This document shows, piece by piece, positions 51,908-61,656 of a DNA stretch of 64,000 nt. The DNA is from Marivita sp046591575. Lineage in GTDB: Bacteria; Pseudomonadota; Alphaproteobacteria; Rhodobacterales; Rhodobacteraceae. Location: assembly GCF_046591575.1 (NCBI RefSeq), contig NZ_JBIQWA010000001.1, positions 248,001 to 312,000 on the forward strand, read 5' to 3'. Under the pieces are notes generated by a model. That model did not search any database. It was given only the letters and a program-made list of their open reading frames with translations, and had not been told where the DNA came from. Position numbers and translations under genes: made by a program. Positions within the stretch are counted from its first letter, which is position 1; every line of letters begins with the position of its first letter.

Positions 51908-52480
51908 TTAGGATTCTTCCGCAGCCACCGGCTGGCGATCTGGCATCGGATCACGCGGGGGGCGCCCGACAACATCGCGCAGTTCATCCAATTCGATAAA
52001 GTTATCCGCCTGACGGCGCAATTCATCCGCAATCATTGGCGGCTGGCTACGGATGGTCGACACGACAGACACCCGCACACCTTTGCGTTGCAAGCTGTCC
52101 ACCAGCGGTCGGAAATCGCCATCTCCGGAAAACAACACGATGTGATCGACGTGGTCTGCCAGTTCCATGGCATCAACGCAAAGTTCGATGTCCATATTGC
52201 CTTTCACCTTACGGCGGCCCTGGCTGTCAGTGTATTCTTTCGCGGGCTTCGTGCGCATGTTGAAGCCGTTGTAATGAAGCCAATCCACCAAGGGCCGGAT
52301 CGGAGAATACTCGTCATTCTCAAGCAAGGCCGTGTAGTAGAACGCACGCAGCAATTTGCCCCGACGCAGAAACTCCTGCCGCAGAAGTTTGTAGTCAATG
52401 TCGAAACCGAGAGACTTGGCTGCGGCGTAAAGATTGGAGCCGTCAATAAACAGCGCCAACCGCTCATCTTTGTAGAACAT
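51908..52480 (-). CDS. NYN domain protein (LabA/DUF88 family)
   Basis: A 190-residue protein with the PIN-like NYN fold. Acidic residues cluster in LFIDGSNLYAAAK near the N-terminus, KGNMDIELCVDAM and LFSGDGDFRPLVD, the usual Asp set of these putative ribonucleases. A GKLLRAFYY segment and a basic YTDSQGRRKVKG loop are also present. LabA affects circadian transcription in cyanobacteria, but no such role is expected here. Its substrate is unknown. Confidence 0.85.
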   Translation of the reverse strand: MFYKDERLALFIDGSNLYAAAKSLGFDIDYKLLRQEFLRRGKLLRAFYYTALLENDEYSPIRPLVDWLHYNGFNMRTKPAKEYTDSQGRRKVKGNMDIELCVDAMELADHVDHIVLFSGDGDFRPLVDSLQRKGVRVSVVSTIRSQPPMIADELRRQADNFIELDELRDVVGRPPRDPMPDRQPVAAEES

Positions 52481-52633
52481 GAATTTCGCCTTTCAAAAAA
52501 TTTGCACCTGAAGCCGACATTCGGGAGTGGTTTGATCCGAAGCCTCATGGCCAAGCTGCGTGGCGTGATTTAATGACTCGATTGCATATGGCAAGGTGCC
52601 AATTCCGAACACACTGATTTATGTAAAGTAATT

Positions 52634-53191
52634 ATGAACGATTTCTACATCGCTTTGGGTGCTAATTTACCGTCAAGCAAAGGTTCGCCGAGCAAGACGC
52701 TGAAATCAGCTGTGCAAATTCTGGAAAAACCAGGGGTTTCGGTTGTGGCCACAAGCCGGTTCTACCAGACACCGTGCTTTCCGCCCGGTGCCGGCCCCGA
52801 TTACATTAACGCAGCGGTCCATCTTCGATCCGACCTGACACCAGAGGCCCTACTTGAAAACCTGCACGCCATCGAAGCCGATTTTGGCCGGGAACGGATC
52901 GAACGGTGGGGTATGCGGACACTCGATCTTGACCTTCTGGCCTGCGGGTCTCGAATTTTACCCGATCTAGAGACATATAATGCATGGCGCGCCTTGTCGC
53001 CGGAGGCGCAGAAAGCGTCTGCACCGGACAGGTTGATCCTCCCCCACCCGCGTTTGCAGGACCGTGCATTTGTGCTTGTGCCGTTGCGGGATATTGCGGC
53101 AGAGTGGCGACATCCGGTCCTGCACAAGACCGTGGATGACATGTACAATGCCCTCTCGCCAGACGATTTGGCAGAGATCATCCCCCTGTGA
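52634..53191 (+). CDS. folK: 2-amino-4-hydroxy-6-hydroxymethyldihydropteridine pyrophosphokinase
   Basis: HPPK, which transfers pyrophosphate from ATP to hydroxymethyl-dihydropterin in folate synthesis. The 185-residue product has FYIALGANLPSS, RFYQTPCFPPG, and the signature GMRTLDLDLLACG with the metal-binding Asp pair, then LILPHPRLQDRAFVLVPL. It diverges from the NYN gene. An insert between LACG and LILPHP (about 30 residues) makes it longer than the usual 160. Confidence 0.94.
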   Translation: MNDFYIALGANLPSSKGSPSKTLKSAVQILEKPGVSVVATSRFYQTPCFPPGAGPDYINAAVHLRSDLTPEALLENLHAIEADFGRERIERWGMRTLDLDLLACGSRILPDLETYNAWRALSPEAQKASAPDRLILPHPRLQDRAFVLVPLRDIAAEWRHPVLHKTVDDMYNALSPDDLAEIIPL

Positions 53192-53270
53192 CCTTTATTG
53201 ACTTGAATTCATCCAGTCAGGCGGATATCTAACAGCCTCTTATAAGCTGCCCGATGAATTGGAGTGTTCC

Positions 53271-53624
53271 ATGGCCCGCGTAACGGTTGAAGATTGCGTT
53301 GATAAAGTCCCAAATCGTTTTGAACTGGTGATGCTTGCTGCACACCGGGCGCGTGAAATATCCAGCGGCGCTGCGATTACTGTCGATCGTGACAACGACA
53401 AGAACCCTGTTGTTGCCCTTCGCGAGATTGCTGACGAAACGCAATCTGCGGACGAACTTCGCGAACGGCTGATCGAATCGAATCAGACGCAGATCGAAGT
53501 TGACGAACCCGAAGAGGACGCGATGGCGCTGCTTATGGGCGCGGAGCCGGACAAACCGGCAGAAGACGACCTTTCCGAAGAGAAACTGCTGCGCGCTTTG
53601 ATGGAGGCGCAGGGCCAGGGCTAA
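53271..53624 (+). CDS. rpoZ: DNA-directed RNA polymerase subunit omega
   Basis: Small RNA polymerase subunit that aids beta-prime folding and forms part of the ppGpp site. The 117-residue product has MARVTVEDCVDKVPNRFELV, AAHRAREI and VVALREIAD. An acidic C-terminal extension is typical of alphaproteobacteria. The ATG at 53271 follows GGAG by 6 bases; a start 12 bases earlier is less likely. It lies 39 bp before spoT, an association that links omega and ppGpp. Confidence 0.96.
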   Translation: MARVTVEDCVDKVPNRFELVMLAAHRAREISSGAAITVDRDNDKNPVVALREIADETQSADELRERLIESNQTQIEVDEPEEDAMALLMGAEPDKPAEDDLSEEKLLRALMEAQGQG

Positions 53625-53663
53625 GGCGCGCGGCGATGCGGGCCACATGAGAATGAGGCGCCG

Positions 53664-55802
53664 ATGATCGCGGCAGACGACCTTATTGCGCTGGTGCGCA
53701 ATTATAACCCCAAAACGAACGAAGCGCTGATCCGCGATGCCTATGAATACGGGCGCGCCATGCACGAGGGCCAGACGCGTCATTCCGGCGAGCCGTATTT
53801 TTCGCATCCCGTTGCTGTTGCCGCAATCCTGACCGAGCAGCAGCTGGATGACGCAACCATCGTCACGGCGATACTGCACGATACCATCGAAGATACGAAA
53901 TCCACCTTTTCCGAGATTTCCAACCGCTTTGGTCCAGAGGTCGCGATGCTTGTCGATGGCGTGACCAAGCTGACCAACCTTCAACTCTCTAGCTCTGAAA
54001 CCAAGCAGGCCGAGAATTTCCGCAAACTGTTCATGGCGATGTCCAAGGACCTGCGCGTTATACTGGTCAAACTTGCCGACCGTCTGCACAACATGCGCAC
54101 CATCAAGGCCATGCGCCCGGAAAAGCAGGTTCAGAAAGCACGCGAGACGATGGATATCTATGCGCCGCTGGCAGGGCGCATGGGGATGCAATGGATGCGG
54201 GAAGAGCTGGAAGATCTGGCCTTTCGCGTTCTTAATCCCGAAGGCCGCGCCAGCATCATCCGTCGGTTCATCACGTTGCAGAAAGAAACCGGTGACGTCA
54301 TTCACCGCATCACCAGCGACATGCGCACAGAGCTGGCGAAGGCTGGCGTCGATGCCGAAGTGTTCGGGCGTGCGAAAAAGCCCTATTCGATCTGGCGCAA
54401 GATGCAGGAGAAAGAGATCGGGTTTTCACGCCTGTCCGACATCTATGGCTTTCGCATCATCACCGCGTCCAAGGCAGAGTGTTACGTTGTGCTTGGCGTT
54501 ATTCACCAACGCTGGCGCGCGATCCCGGGTCGGTTCAAGGATTATATCAGCGAACCGAAATCAAACGGCTACCGGTCGATCCACACTACGGTGTCCGGGC
54601 GCGACGGCAAGCGGGTCGAAGTGCAGATCCGCACCCGCCAGATGCACGATGTCGCCGAAACCGGTGTCGCCGCGCATTGGTCATACCGTGACGGCGTGCG
54701 CGGTGAAAACCCCTTTGCGGTTGATCCGGCAAAATGGGTCGCCTCCCTGACCGAACAATTTGACGAGGAAGACGATCACGAAGACTTCCTTGAAGCGGTC
54801 AAATTGGAAATGTACCCCGACAAGGTGTTTTGCTTCACACCCAAGGGCGATGTCGTCAAACTGCCCCGAGGTGCGACACCGCTTGATTTTGCATATGCTA
54901 TTCACACGCGTATTGGCTCTGGCTGTGTCGGCGCAAAGGTCGACGGGATTCGCGTTCCGCTTTGGACCCGGCTGAAAAACGGCCAATCGGTCGACATCAT
55001 TACCGCCGAGGGGCAATCCCCGCAGGCGACCTGGCTGGATATTGTCACAACCGGGAAAGCGAAATCTGCAATCCGCCGCACCCTCAGAGAAGCCGGGCGC
55101 GAGCGGTTTGCCCAGCTGGGTCGTGAACTTGCACGTTCCGCCTTTGAAAATGTTGGCAAAAAAGCCAGCGACAAAGTGCTTGAGATGGCTGCTCGCAATC
55201 TCCGGATCGACACGGCACAGGAGCTGCTGGCGCGTTTGGGCAGCGCCGAGATGTCAGCGCGCGAGGCGGTCGAGGCAGTATATCCCGATCTTGCACCGCA
55301 ACCGGTGGAATTTGTTGAAATGCAAAGCGCTGTGATCGGCCTGAACGCCGGTCAGGCATTCGATCGCGCCCCGTGTTGTCAACCGCTTCCGGGGGAACGC
55401 ATTGTCGGCATCACCGAACGGGGCCGCGGCGTCACCGTTCACAGTATTGATTGCGGCGCATTGGCGACATACGAGGATCAACCCACACGATGGCTTGACC
55501 TGCATTGGGCCACCGGCCACCATCCTCCGGTTTATGTCGTTTCCCTGGAGCTGACCATCGGCAATGACGCTGGTGTCCTGGGACGGATTTGCACATTGAT
55601 CGGAGAACAGAAGGCCAATATCTCGGATCTGAACTTTGTGGATCGCAAACCAGATTTTTACAGACTGCTGCTAGATGTCGATCTGAGTGATGCAAACCAT
55701 TTGCATTCGGTCATGTCGGCCTTGGAAGCGGAAAGCGATGTAGCATCTGTTGTGCGAAGACGGGATCCCGCTTTGTCGGTGCAAACGGCTGCGGCCGAAT
55801 AG
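53664..55802 (+). CDS. spoT: Bifunctional (p)ppGpp synthetase/hydrolase (Rsh)
   Basis: Makes and degrades the alarmone ppGpp in the stringent response. The 712-residue product is complete. It has an HD hydrolase domain (His48, His72, Asp73 in LHDTIEDT), a RelA synthetase domain with YISEPKSNGYRSIHT, a TGS domain (about 390-450) and a C-terminal ACT domain (about 640-705). Both active sites look intact, as in the single Rsh of alphaproteobacteria. It follows rpoZ. Confidence 0.96.
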   Translation: MIAADDLIALVRNYNPKTNEALIRDAYEYGRAMHEGQTRHSGEPYFSHPVAVAAILTEQQLDDATIVTAILHDTIEDTKSTFSEISNRFGPEVAMLVDGVTKLTNLQLSSSETKQAENFRKLFMAMSKDLRVILVKLADRLHNMRTIKAMRPEKQVQKARETMDIYAPLAGRMGMQWMREELEDLAFRVLNPEGRASIIRRFITLQKETGDVIHRITSDMRTELAKAGVDAEVFGRAKKPYSIWRKMQEKEIGFSRLSDIYGFRIITASKAECYVVLGVIHQRWRAIPGRFKDYISEPKSNGYRSIHTTVSGRDGKRVEVQIRTRQMHDVAETGVAAHWSYRDGVRGENPFAVDPAKWVASLTEQFDEEDDHEDFLEAVKLEMYPDKVFCFTPKGDVVKLPRGATPLDFAYAIHTRIGSGCVGAKVDGIRVPLWTRLKNGQSVDIITAEGQSPQATWLDIVTTGKAKSAIRRTLREAGRERFAQLGRELARSAFENVGKKASDKVLEMAARNLRIDTAQELLARLGSAEMSAREAVEAVYPDLAPQPVEFVEMQSAVIGLNAGQAFDRAPCCQPLPGERIVGITERGRGVTVHSIDCGALATYEDQPTRWLDLHWATGHHPPVYVVSLELTIGNDAGVLGRICTLIGEQKANISDLNFVDRKPDFYRLLLDVDLSDANHLHSVMSALEAESDVASVVRRRDPALSVQTAAAE

Positions 55803-55822
55803 AAAGATCGAAGGAACAAGGA

Positions 55823-56476
55823 TTGGTATTCAAACGGCGGGACCGGCGGTCAATGTGGACCACGCTCCGCGAGGCCCTGTGGCCGCGTGGCGGCTGGACC
55901 CGTGCCGCCCGCTATGTCCAGCATCGTTTGAACCGACTGCCTGACCCACCTGAACGCATTGCGCGGGGCATTTTTGCCGGTGTTCTGACCACATTCACGC
56001 CGTTTTACGGACTGCATTTTGTGACGGCTGCGGTCATCGCCTGGGTGATGCGGGGCAATATTCTGGCCGCACTACTGTCTACGTTTTTCGGAAACCCGCT
56101 GACCTATGTTCCGATCACCGTTGTATCCTTGCAAACCGGGTATTGGTTGCTTGGCCTTGGAGAGGTGATTCACGAACACGGCACGGTAGGCTATAAATTC
56201 GCCAAAGCGGGCGAAGATCTTTGGCAAAACTTTCGGGCACTGTTCACCCAGACTGAACCGGAATGGTCCGGCCTGACCATCTTTTTTGACGAAGTGTTTT
56301 TTCCCTGGCTTGTCGGTGGCATCATTCCGGGCATTATCAGCGGTTTAATCTGCTATTATCTGTCCGTTCCCTTGATCCGGGCCTACCAGAACCGGCGCAA
56401 GGGCGTTTTGAAGGCGAAACTTGCCGCTTTGAAGAAAAAGAAGAAACAGGCTGACGACGGGCAAGCAGCAGACTAG
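55823..56476 (+). CDS. DUF2062 domain membrane protein
   Basis: A 217-residue protein with a basic N-terminus (VFKRRDRRSMW), two or three membrane helices in the DUF2062 part (FAGVLTTFTPFYGLHFV, FFGNPLTYVPI, WLVGGIIPGIISGL) and a Lys-rich tail. The start is a TTG at 55823, supported by AAGGA 7 bases upstream; the next Met is at residue 11. It follows spoT by 20 bp and precedes pdxJ. The function is unknown. Confidence 0.8.
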   Translation: MVFKRRDRRSMWTTLREALWPRGGWTRAARYVQHRLNRLPDPPERIARGIFAGVLTTFTPFYGLHFVTAAVIAWVMRGNILAALLSTFFGNPLTYVPITVVSLQTGYWLLGLGEVIHEHGTVGYKFAKAGEDLWQNFRALFTQTEPEWSGLTIFFDEVFFPWLVGGIIPGIISGLICYYLSVPLIRAYQNRRKGVLKAKLAALKKKKKQADDGQAAD

Positions 56477-56502
56477 GTTCTGCCCCAACACAGGAGGCGA
56501 GA

Positions 56503-57255
56503 ATGACTAAGTATGCAGGCCCTTTGCGGTTAGGTGTGAACATTGACCACGTCGCAACCGTGCGCAACGCACGCGGGGGCGACACCCCCGACCCGACCCG
56601 CGCTGCAAAAATCGCGCAAGACGCCGGTGCCGATGGCATCACCGCTCATCTGCGCGAAGATCGCCGCCACATCCGCGACGAAGACATCGAACACCTGATG
56701 GATGTTCTGACCGTACCACTGAACTTTGAGATGGCCGCGACACAGGAAATGCAGGACATCGCCCTGCGCCACAAGCCGCATGCCGTATGCATTGTCCCGG
56801 AAAAACGCGAAGAGCGGACCACTGAAGGCGGGTTGGAAGTGGCGCGCGAAGAAAACAAATTGGCCGGCTATATCGCACCACTGCGCGAGGCCGGGTGCCG
56901 CGTGTCGATCTTTATTGCAGCCGACGAACGTCAGATCACCGCAGCGCACCGGATCGGGGCACAGGTCATCGAATTGCACACCGGTGCCTATTGCGATGCC
57001 CATGCCGAAGGTCGGTTTGACGAACGGGATCGTGAATTGGAGGCGATGCGCGAAATGGCGCAATACGCGCACTCCCTTGGGCTAGAGGTGCATGCCGGGC
57101 ATGGTCTGACCTATGATTGTGTGCAGCCCATCGCAGCGCTGCCCGAGGTGGTTGAACTCAATATCGGGCACTTCCTGATCGGCGAAGCGGTTTTCCTGGG
57201 TCTGGCACCTGCCATTCACAAGATGCGCGCCGTCATGGACGAAGCCCGCGCCTGA
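56503..57255 (+). CDS. pdxJ: Pyridoxine 5'-phosphate synthase
   Basis: Condenses 3-amino-1-hydroxyacetone phosphate with deoxyxylulose phosphate to make pyridoxine phosphate. The 250-residue TIM barrel has LGVNIDHVATVRNARGG, ITAHLREDRRHI, ELHTGAYCDA and HAGHGLTYD, all with conserved His or Glu residues of the active site. GGAGG precedes the ATG. pdxJ-acpS adjacency is usual in proteobacteria; here a hydrolase gene lies between them. Confidence 0.96.
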   Translation: MTKYAGPLRLGVNIDHVATVRNARGGDTPDPTRAAKIAQDAGADGITAHLREDRRHIRDEDIEHLMDVLTVPLNFEMAATQEMQDIALRHKPHAVCIVPEKREERTTEGGLEVAREENKLAGYIAPLREAGCRVSIFIAADERQITAAHRIGAQVIELHTGAYCDAHAEGRFDERDRELEAMREMAQYAHSLGLEVHAGHGLTYDCVQPIAALPEVVELNIGHFLIGEAVFLGLAPAIHKMRAVMDEARA

Positions 57256-57265
57256 GTTCGCAACC

Positions 57266-58735
57266 ATGGCGCGCAGGGTCATTGCGGTTATTGCGTTGCT
57301 GGGTGCAATCGTGTCGATTTTCATCCTTGAATCGGCGCGGTTCGGGCTGGATGATTCTGACCACATGGTCGGTGACACACCGGTCACGACACTGTCTCGC
57401 AACGGCGCGGACGGCCCGCATGTTGTGGTGGCCCACGGTTTTGCCGGGTCCCGAGAGATGATGCAGGGATATGCGCATGTTCTGGCCCAGGCCGGATATC
57501 GCGTCCATATGTTCGATTTCGAAGGCCACGGTGCGCACCCGCGGCCCATGTCGGGGGATGTGACGCGCATTGATGGCACCACACAGCGCCTCATGGCCCA
57601 GACCCGCGCGGTCATTGACGACATCGACAGCAACACACCGGTTGCCCTTCTTGGTCACTCGATGGCAACAGACGTGCTGGTCCGCGTGTCAGCAGAGGTC
57701 GATCAGCCCGGACCATTGGTTCTGTTATCTGCATTCTCGCAGGCCGTGACTGCCGATATGCCGCAAGACATGCTGCTGATCTCGGGCCAATGGGAGCCGC
57801 CTCTGCGGGACTTTGCCCTGAGGGCCGCCCGCATGGTACAGCCCGACGCGTCCGAAGGAGAGATTGTGCAGAACGGAGATGTCATCCGGTCTGCGCAGGT
57901 GGCCCCCTTCACCGAACACGTCGCAATCTTGCAATCTCGCGCCGGTCGCGCCGACGCGGTGGCGTGGTTGAACCGGGCATATGGGCGCGACGAAACGGTC
58001 TCTGTGCCGCCCACGGGCTGGGCGTTTCTTTCTCTTATGGCAGCAATCACAATTCTTGCTGCCCCGGTTGCACGGCTGATTGTGCCACCCACGAACCTCC
58101 CCTGCAAACCAGACCTGCCAATGTGGAAATTTGCGGCGGTTCTGGGTGTGCCCATGATCCTCGCCCCGGGCATTGCGGGTATCTTTGATATCAATGTTCT
58201 GCCAGTTCTGGTCGCGGATTATCTGGCGGTTCATCTGGGACTCTACGGCCTTATCACGCTGTTGATGCTGCATCTTGTCACCAGAGGCCACGGCTATGGG
58301 CGCTTTCAGACTGCGGCGTTTCTGGGTCTCCTTGTGTGGGGCATCGGTGTCTTTGGTCTTGCACTGGATCGCTATGGCGCGAACTTCTTTCCTGTGGCCG
58401 AACGATTGCCGATCATCGCGGCTCTCGCCATGGGTGCGGTCCCGTTCATGATGGCCGATGCACTGGTGGCCTGGAAAGCCTCTGTCTGGCGGCGCATTGC
58501 GTCTCGCGTCGCGATTATCGTGTCTTTGGGCATCGCGGTCGCGCTGGATTTTGAAGGCTTGTTCTTTCTCATCATGATTGCGCCGGTCATTGTGCTGTTT
58601 TTCCTTGTCCACGGGGCCATGGGCCGGGCATTTGCCAAACGCGCGGGGCCTTTGACGGGCGGTCTAGCCCTGGGTCTGATTTTGGCATGGGCGCTTGGCG
58701 TCAGTTTCCCGATGTTTGCCGCAAGAGGAGCCTGA
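57266..58735 (+). CDS. Alpha/beta-hydrolase fused to a C-terminal membrane domain
   Basis: A 489-residue protein. An N-terminal membrane anchor (about 4-22) is followed by an alpha/beta-hydrolase fold (about 40-245), with VVVAHGFAGS, FDFEGHG and the nucleophile elbow LLGHSMA. A membrane domain of about seven helices (about 250-489) follows. The pairing suggests action on a lipid or membrane-associated substrate. It starts 11 bp after pdxJ, and acpS begins 2 bp after its stop, so it is within the operon. No family name is known to me. Confidence 0.7.
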   Translation: MARRVIAVIALLGAIVSIFILESARFGLDDSDHMVGDTPVTTLSRNGADGPHVVVAHGFAGSREMMQGYAHVLAQAGYRVHMFDFEGHGAHPRPMSGDVTRIDGTTQRLMAQTRAVIDDIDSNTPVALLGHSMATDVLVRVSAEVDQPGPLVLLSAFSQAVTADMPQDMLLISGQWEPPLRDFALRAARMVQPDASEGEIVQNGDVIRSAQVAPFTEHVAILQSRAGRADAVAWLNRAYGRDETVSVPPTGWAFLSLMAAITILAAPVARLIVPPTNLPCKPDLPMWKFAAVLGVPMILAPGIAGIFDINVLPVLVADYLAVHLGLYGLITLLMLHLVTRGHGYGRFQTAAFLGLLVWGIGVFGLALDRYGANFFPVAERLPIIAALAMGAVPFMMADALVAWKASVWRRIASRVAIIVSLGIAVALDFEGLFFLIMIAPVIVLFFLVHGAMGRAFAKRAGPLTGGLALGLILAWALGVSFPMFAARGA

Positions 58736-58736
58736 G

Positions 58737-59135
58737 ATGATCATCGGCATCGGAACTGATCTTGCCAATATCGACCGCATCGCAGGCACGCTTGAGCGGT
58801 TTGGCGACAGGTTCCGCAACCGCGTCTTTACCCAGATCGAACAGCACAAGGCAGAACGCCGCCATGATACGGTTGGAACCTATGCCAAACGATGGGCCGC
58901 AAAAGAAGCCTGCTCAAAAGCGCTGGGAACCGGTTTGCGCATGGGTATCGCCTGGAAAGACATGTCCGTGCGCAACCTTCACACCGGCCAACCCATTATG
59001 GAGGTGACAGGATGGGCCAAACAACGTCTTGACGATCTTACCCCACCCGATCACGAGGCCATCATTCATGTGACGCTGACAGATGACCACCCCTGGGCGC
59101 AGGCAATGGTCCTGATCGAAGCGCGCCCCAAGTAA
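58737..59135 (+). CDS. acpS: Holo-[acyl-carrier-protein] synthase
   Basis: Transfers the phosphopantetheine arm from CoA to acyl carrier protein. The 132-residue product has GIGTDLANIDRI with the Mg-binding Asp, and AAKEACSKALGTG with the Glu. The ATG at 58737 follows GAGG/AGGAG at a suitable distance. Earlier in-frame sequence belongs to the hydrolase C-terminus in another frame. lepB follows by 70 bp. Confidence 0.95.
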   Translation: MIIGIGTDLANIDRIAGTLERFGDRFRNRVFTQIEQHKAERRHDTVGTYAKRWAAKEACSKALGTGLRMGIAWKDMSVRNLHTGQPIMEVTGWAKQRLDDLTPPDHEAIIHVTLTDDHPWAQAMVLIEARPK

Positions 59136-59205
59136 CCCCACGTCGCTTGACACCTGCGCCGCCCCCGCTCATGTAGCGCCAGACAGTCGAGCAAAAGGCA
59201 GGACA

Positions 59206-60042
59206 ATGGCGTCAGATACCAAAAAAGGCGGCGGGATCGTCGAAACGATCAAAACCGTGGTCTACGCGCTCTTGATCGCGGGCATCTTCCGGACGCTGTT
59301 CTTTCAGCCGTTCTGGATTCCTTCGGGGTCCATGAAGGACACTCTTCTGATCGGTGACTTTCTGTTCGTCAACAAAATGGCATATGGCTATTCCTATGCG
59401 TCGTGCCCGACATTGTTCTTGCCACAGATCGGCATTGATATCGACGCGACGGATATCTGCGGCTGGGCTGATGGCGACAACAGCCGTTTGTTCGGGTCTG
59501 AACCTGATCGCGGTGATGTGGCGGTGTTCCGCCATCCGGTCACGGGACGCGATTTCATCAAACGCGTTGTTGGTCTGCCCGGCGATGACATCCAAATGAT
59601 CCGCGGCGTGTTGCACATCAACGGCACCGCGGTCGAGCTGGAACCCCAGCCCGCCTTTGAAGAAACCGCTGCACCGCAAGGCCCGCAAGGCCTGCGACCC
59701 CGCTGCGCCAACGGACCGGTGGGCACAGGTGGAACCTGTATCAAAGAGCGATTCCTGGAAACCCTGCCCAACGGCACCACCCATTCCATCCTGAATATCG
59801 GCAATCAGGGTTCTGACAACACGCCGGTGTATTCCGTGCCCGAGGGTCATTACTTTATGATGGGTGACAACCGCGACAATTCTTCTGACAGCCGCGTGCC
59901 AAGCATGGCCGGGGGCGTTGGCTTTGTGCCGTTCGAAAACCTTGTTGGCAAAGCCAATCGAGTGGTGTTTTCCTCTGCCGGGTCGTCCATGTTGTATTTC
60001 TGGACATGGCGCCGCGACCGCTTTTTCGAAAAGATCGAATAA
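59206..60042 (+). CDS. lepB: Signal peptidase I
   Basis: Inner-membrane Ser/Lys protease that removes signal peptides from Sec and Tat exported proteins. The 278-residue product has one N-terminal membrane helix (about 13-33), the nucleophile Ser42 in PSGSMKDTL, the general base Lys119 in FIKRVVGLPGD, and GDNRDNSSDSR near the C-terminus. The stop overlaps the rnc start by one base. Confidence 0.96.
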   Translation: MASDTKKGGGIVETIKTVVYALLIAGIFRTLFFQPFWIPSGSMKDTLLIGDFLFVNKMAYGYSYASCPTLFLPQIGIDIDATDICGWADGDNSRLFGSEPDRGDVAVFRHPVTGRDFIKRVVGLPGDDIQMIRGVLHINGTAVELEPQPAFEETAAPQGPQGLRPRCANGPVGTGGTCIKERFLETLPNGTTHSILNIGNQGSDNTPVYSVPEGHYFMMGDNRDNSSDSRVPSMAGGVGFVPFENLVGKANRVVFSSAGSSMLYFWTWRRDRFFEKIE

Positions 60043-60731
60043 TGAAACTGTCGGCTGATCTGCAGGCGCTGTCAAAGCGTTTGGGGCATCGGTTCGAAAG
60101 CCCGTCCCTGCTGGTGCGCGCGGTGACACATGCGTCTCGCGCCGGACCGAACCGCGACGACAACCAGCGATTGGAATTTCTGGGGGACCGTGTGCTGGGT
60201 CTTGTGATGGCCGAGGCTCTTCTTGCCGAAGACCCATCTGCATCCGAAGGACAACTTGCCCCAAGGTTCAACGCACTGGTCCGCAAAGAAACCTGCGCCG
60301 ATGTTGCGCGTGAAATAAATCTTGGCGACGCTCTCAAACTTGGCAGGTCTGAAATGCTGTCCGGCGGGCGGCGTAAACAGGCCCTGCTGGGCGATGCCAT
60401 GGAGGCCGTGATTGCCGCCGTCTATCAGGATGCTGGATTCGACGCCGCCAAGGCAATGACACTTCGATTGTGGGGCAACCGCATCGGATCAGTCAAAGAA
60501 GACGCCCGCGACGCCAAAACCGCCTTGCAGGAATGGGCACAGGCCCGTGGCATGTCTCCGCCAGACTATCTTGAAGTCTCGCGTGACGGCCCCGACCATG
60601 CCCCTGTCTTCGTCATCTCTGCACGGCTTTCGAATGGCAAAACAGCCGAGGCCACAGCCGGATCAAAGCGCCTCGCAGAACAGGCAGCTGCCAGAGCATT
60701 ACTGGCAAAAGTGGAAAAGAGCGGATCGTGA
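60042..60731 (+). CDS. rnc: Ribonuclease III
   Basis: Double-strand-specific RNase that processes rRNA precursors and many mRNAs. The 229-residue product has the catalytic signature RLEFLGDRVLGLVMAE, the GDAMEAVIAAVYQDAG motif with the Glu, and a C-terminal double-stranded RNA-binding domain (about 160-226, with AGSKRLAEQAAARALL). It overlaps lepB by one base and the next gene by GTGA, so it is fully coupled. Confidence 0.97.
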   Translation: MKLSADLQALSKRLGHRFESPSLLVRAVTHASRAGPNRDDNQRLEFLGDRVLGLVMAEALLAEDPSASEGQLAPRFNALVRKETCADVAREINLGDALKLGRSEMLSGGRRKQALLGDAMEAVIAAVYQDAGFDAAKAMTLRLWGNRIGSVKEDARDAKTALQEWAQARGMSPPDYLEVSRDGPDHAPVFVISARLSNGKTAEATAGSKRLAEQAAARALLAKVEKSGS

Positions 60732-61627
60732 GCGACAATCTCAGGGGCAGCCTTTTCATGATGCTGGCCATGCTGGGATTCGCCATCGAAGACGCGTTTT
60801 TCAAAAGCGCAACCGGCTCTGGCGGTGTTTCTCCGGGCGTCGGCACGATGATTTTCGGCTTTTTCGGAACCGTCAGCTTTGCGCTGTTGGCGCATTGGAA
60901 ACGGGAAGCTGTCTTTCGGCGCGCATATATCGAACGGCCCCTGCTGATCAGATCGGGTTTTGAGATCCTCGGACGCCTGTTCTTTGCACTCAGCCTTGCG
61001 TTTGTTCCTTTGTCGACAACATCGGCCATCCTTCAAGCCGCGCCCTTGATGGTGACGTTGGGCGCGGTTGTTGTTCTCAAAGAACCGGTCGGCATGCGCC
61101 GCTGGATCGCAATGATTGTTGGCTTTCTGGGGGTCTTGCTGATCCTGCGCCCCACGCCGTCCGGCTTTGATTCAACGGTAATCTTTGCGGTTCTGGGCAT
61201 GATCGGCTTCGCCGGGCGTGACCTGATGACCCGCGCCAGCCCACCCGAAGTGTCATCGACCCAATTGGGCATTCTGGGATTTTTGATGGTGTTCATCGCG
61301 GGATGTGTCATCACAATCTTTGAAACCCCGACACTCGCCGCACCGACACCAACGGCGTTTGCGCTGATCATGGGAACCGCCGTGTCGGGGGTGTTTGCCT
61401 ATAGCGCCCTGACCAAAGCGATGCGCACCGGAGAGGTGTCGGTGGTGGCACCGTTCCGCTATTCGCGTCTTCTGATTGCCCTTGCCATCGCATTCATTAT
61501 CTTCGGAGAACGCCCTGACGCCCTGACACTGGTGGGAGCATCGCTTATTGTGGGAAGCGGAACCTACACGCTGATCCGCGGCGCACGCAAAGACGGGGCT
61601 GGTTCTGTCAGACAAACTGGCGTATGA
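60728..61627 (+). CDS. EamA/DMT family transporter
   Basis: A 299-residue protein with about ten membrane helices in two EamA repeats. The second repeat has VVAPFRYSRLLIALAIAFIIFGERP, here in adjoining segments. The GTG start overlaps the rnc stop (GTGA). It lies between rnc and era, which are usually adjacent, so it looks like an insertion into a conserved operon. The substrate is unknown. Confidence 0.85.
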   Translation: MSDNLRGSLFMMLAMLGFAIEDAFFKSATGSGGVSPGVGTMIFGFFGTVSFALLAHWKREAVFRRAYIERPLLIRSGFEILGRLFFALSLAFVPLSTTSAILQAAPLMVTLGAVVVLKEPVGMRRWIAMIVGFLGVLLILRPTPSGFDSTVIFAVLGMIGFAGRDLMTRASPPEVSSTQLGILGFLMVFIAGCVITIFETPTLAAPTPTAFALIMGTAVSGVFAYSALTKAMRTGEVSVVAPFRYSRLLIALAIAFIIFGERPDALTLVGASLIVGSGTYTLIRGARKDGAGSVRQTGV

Positions 61628-61656
61628 CGCCGGACTTCCAATAACGGGATGATATC

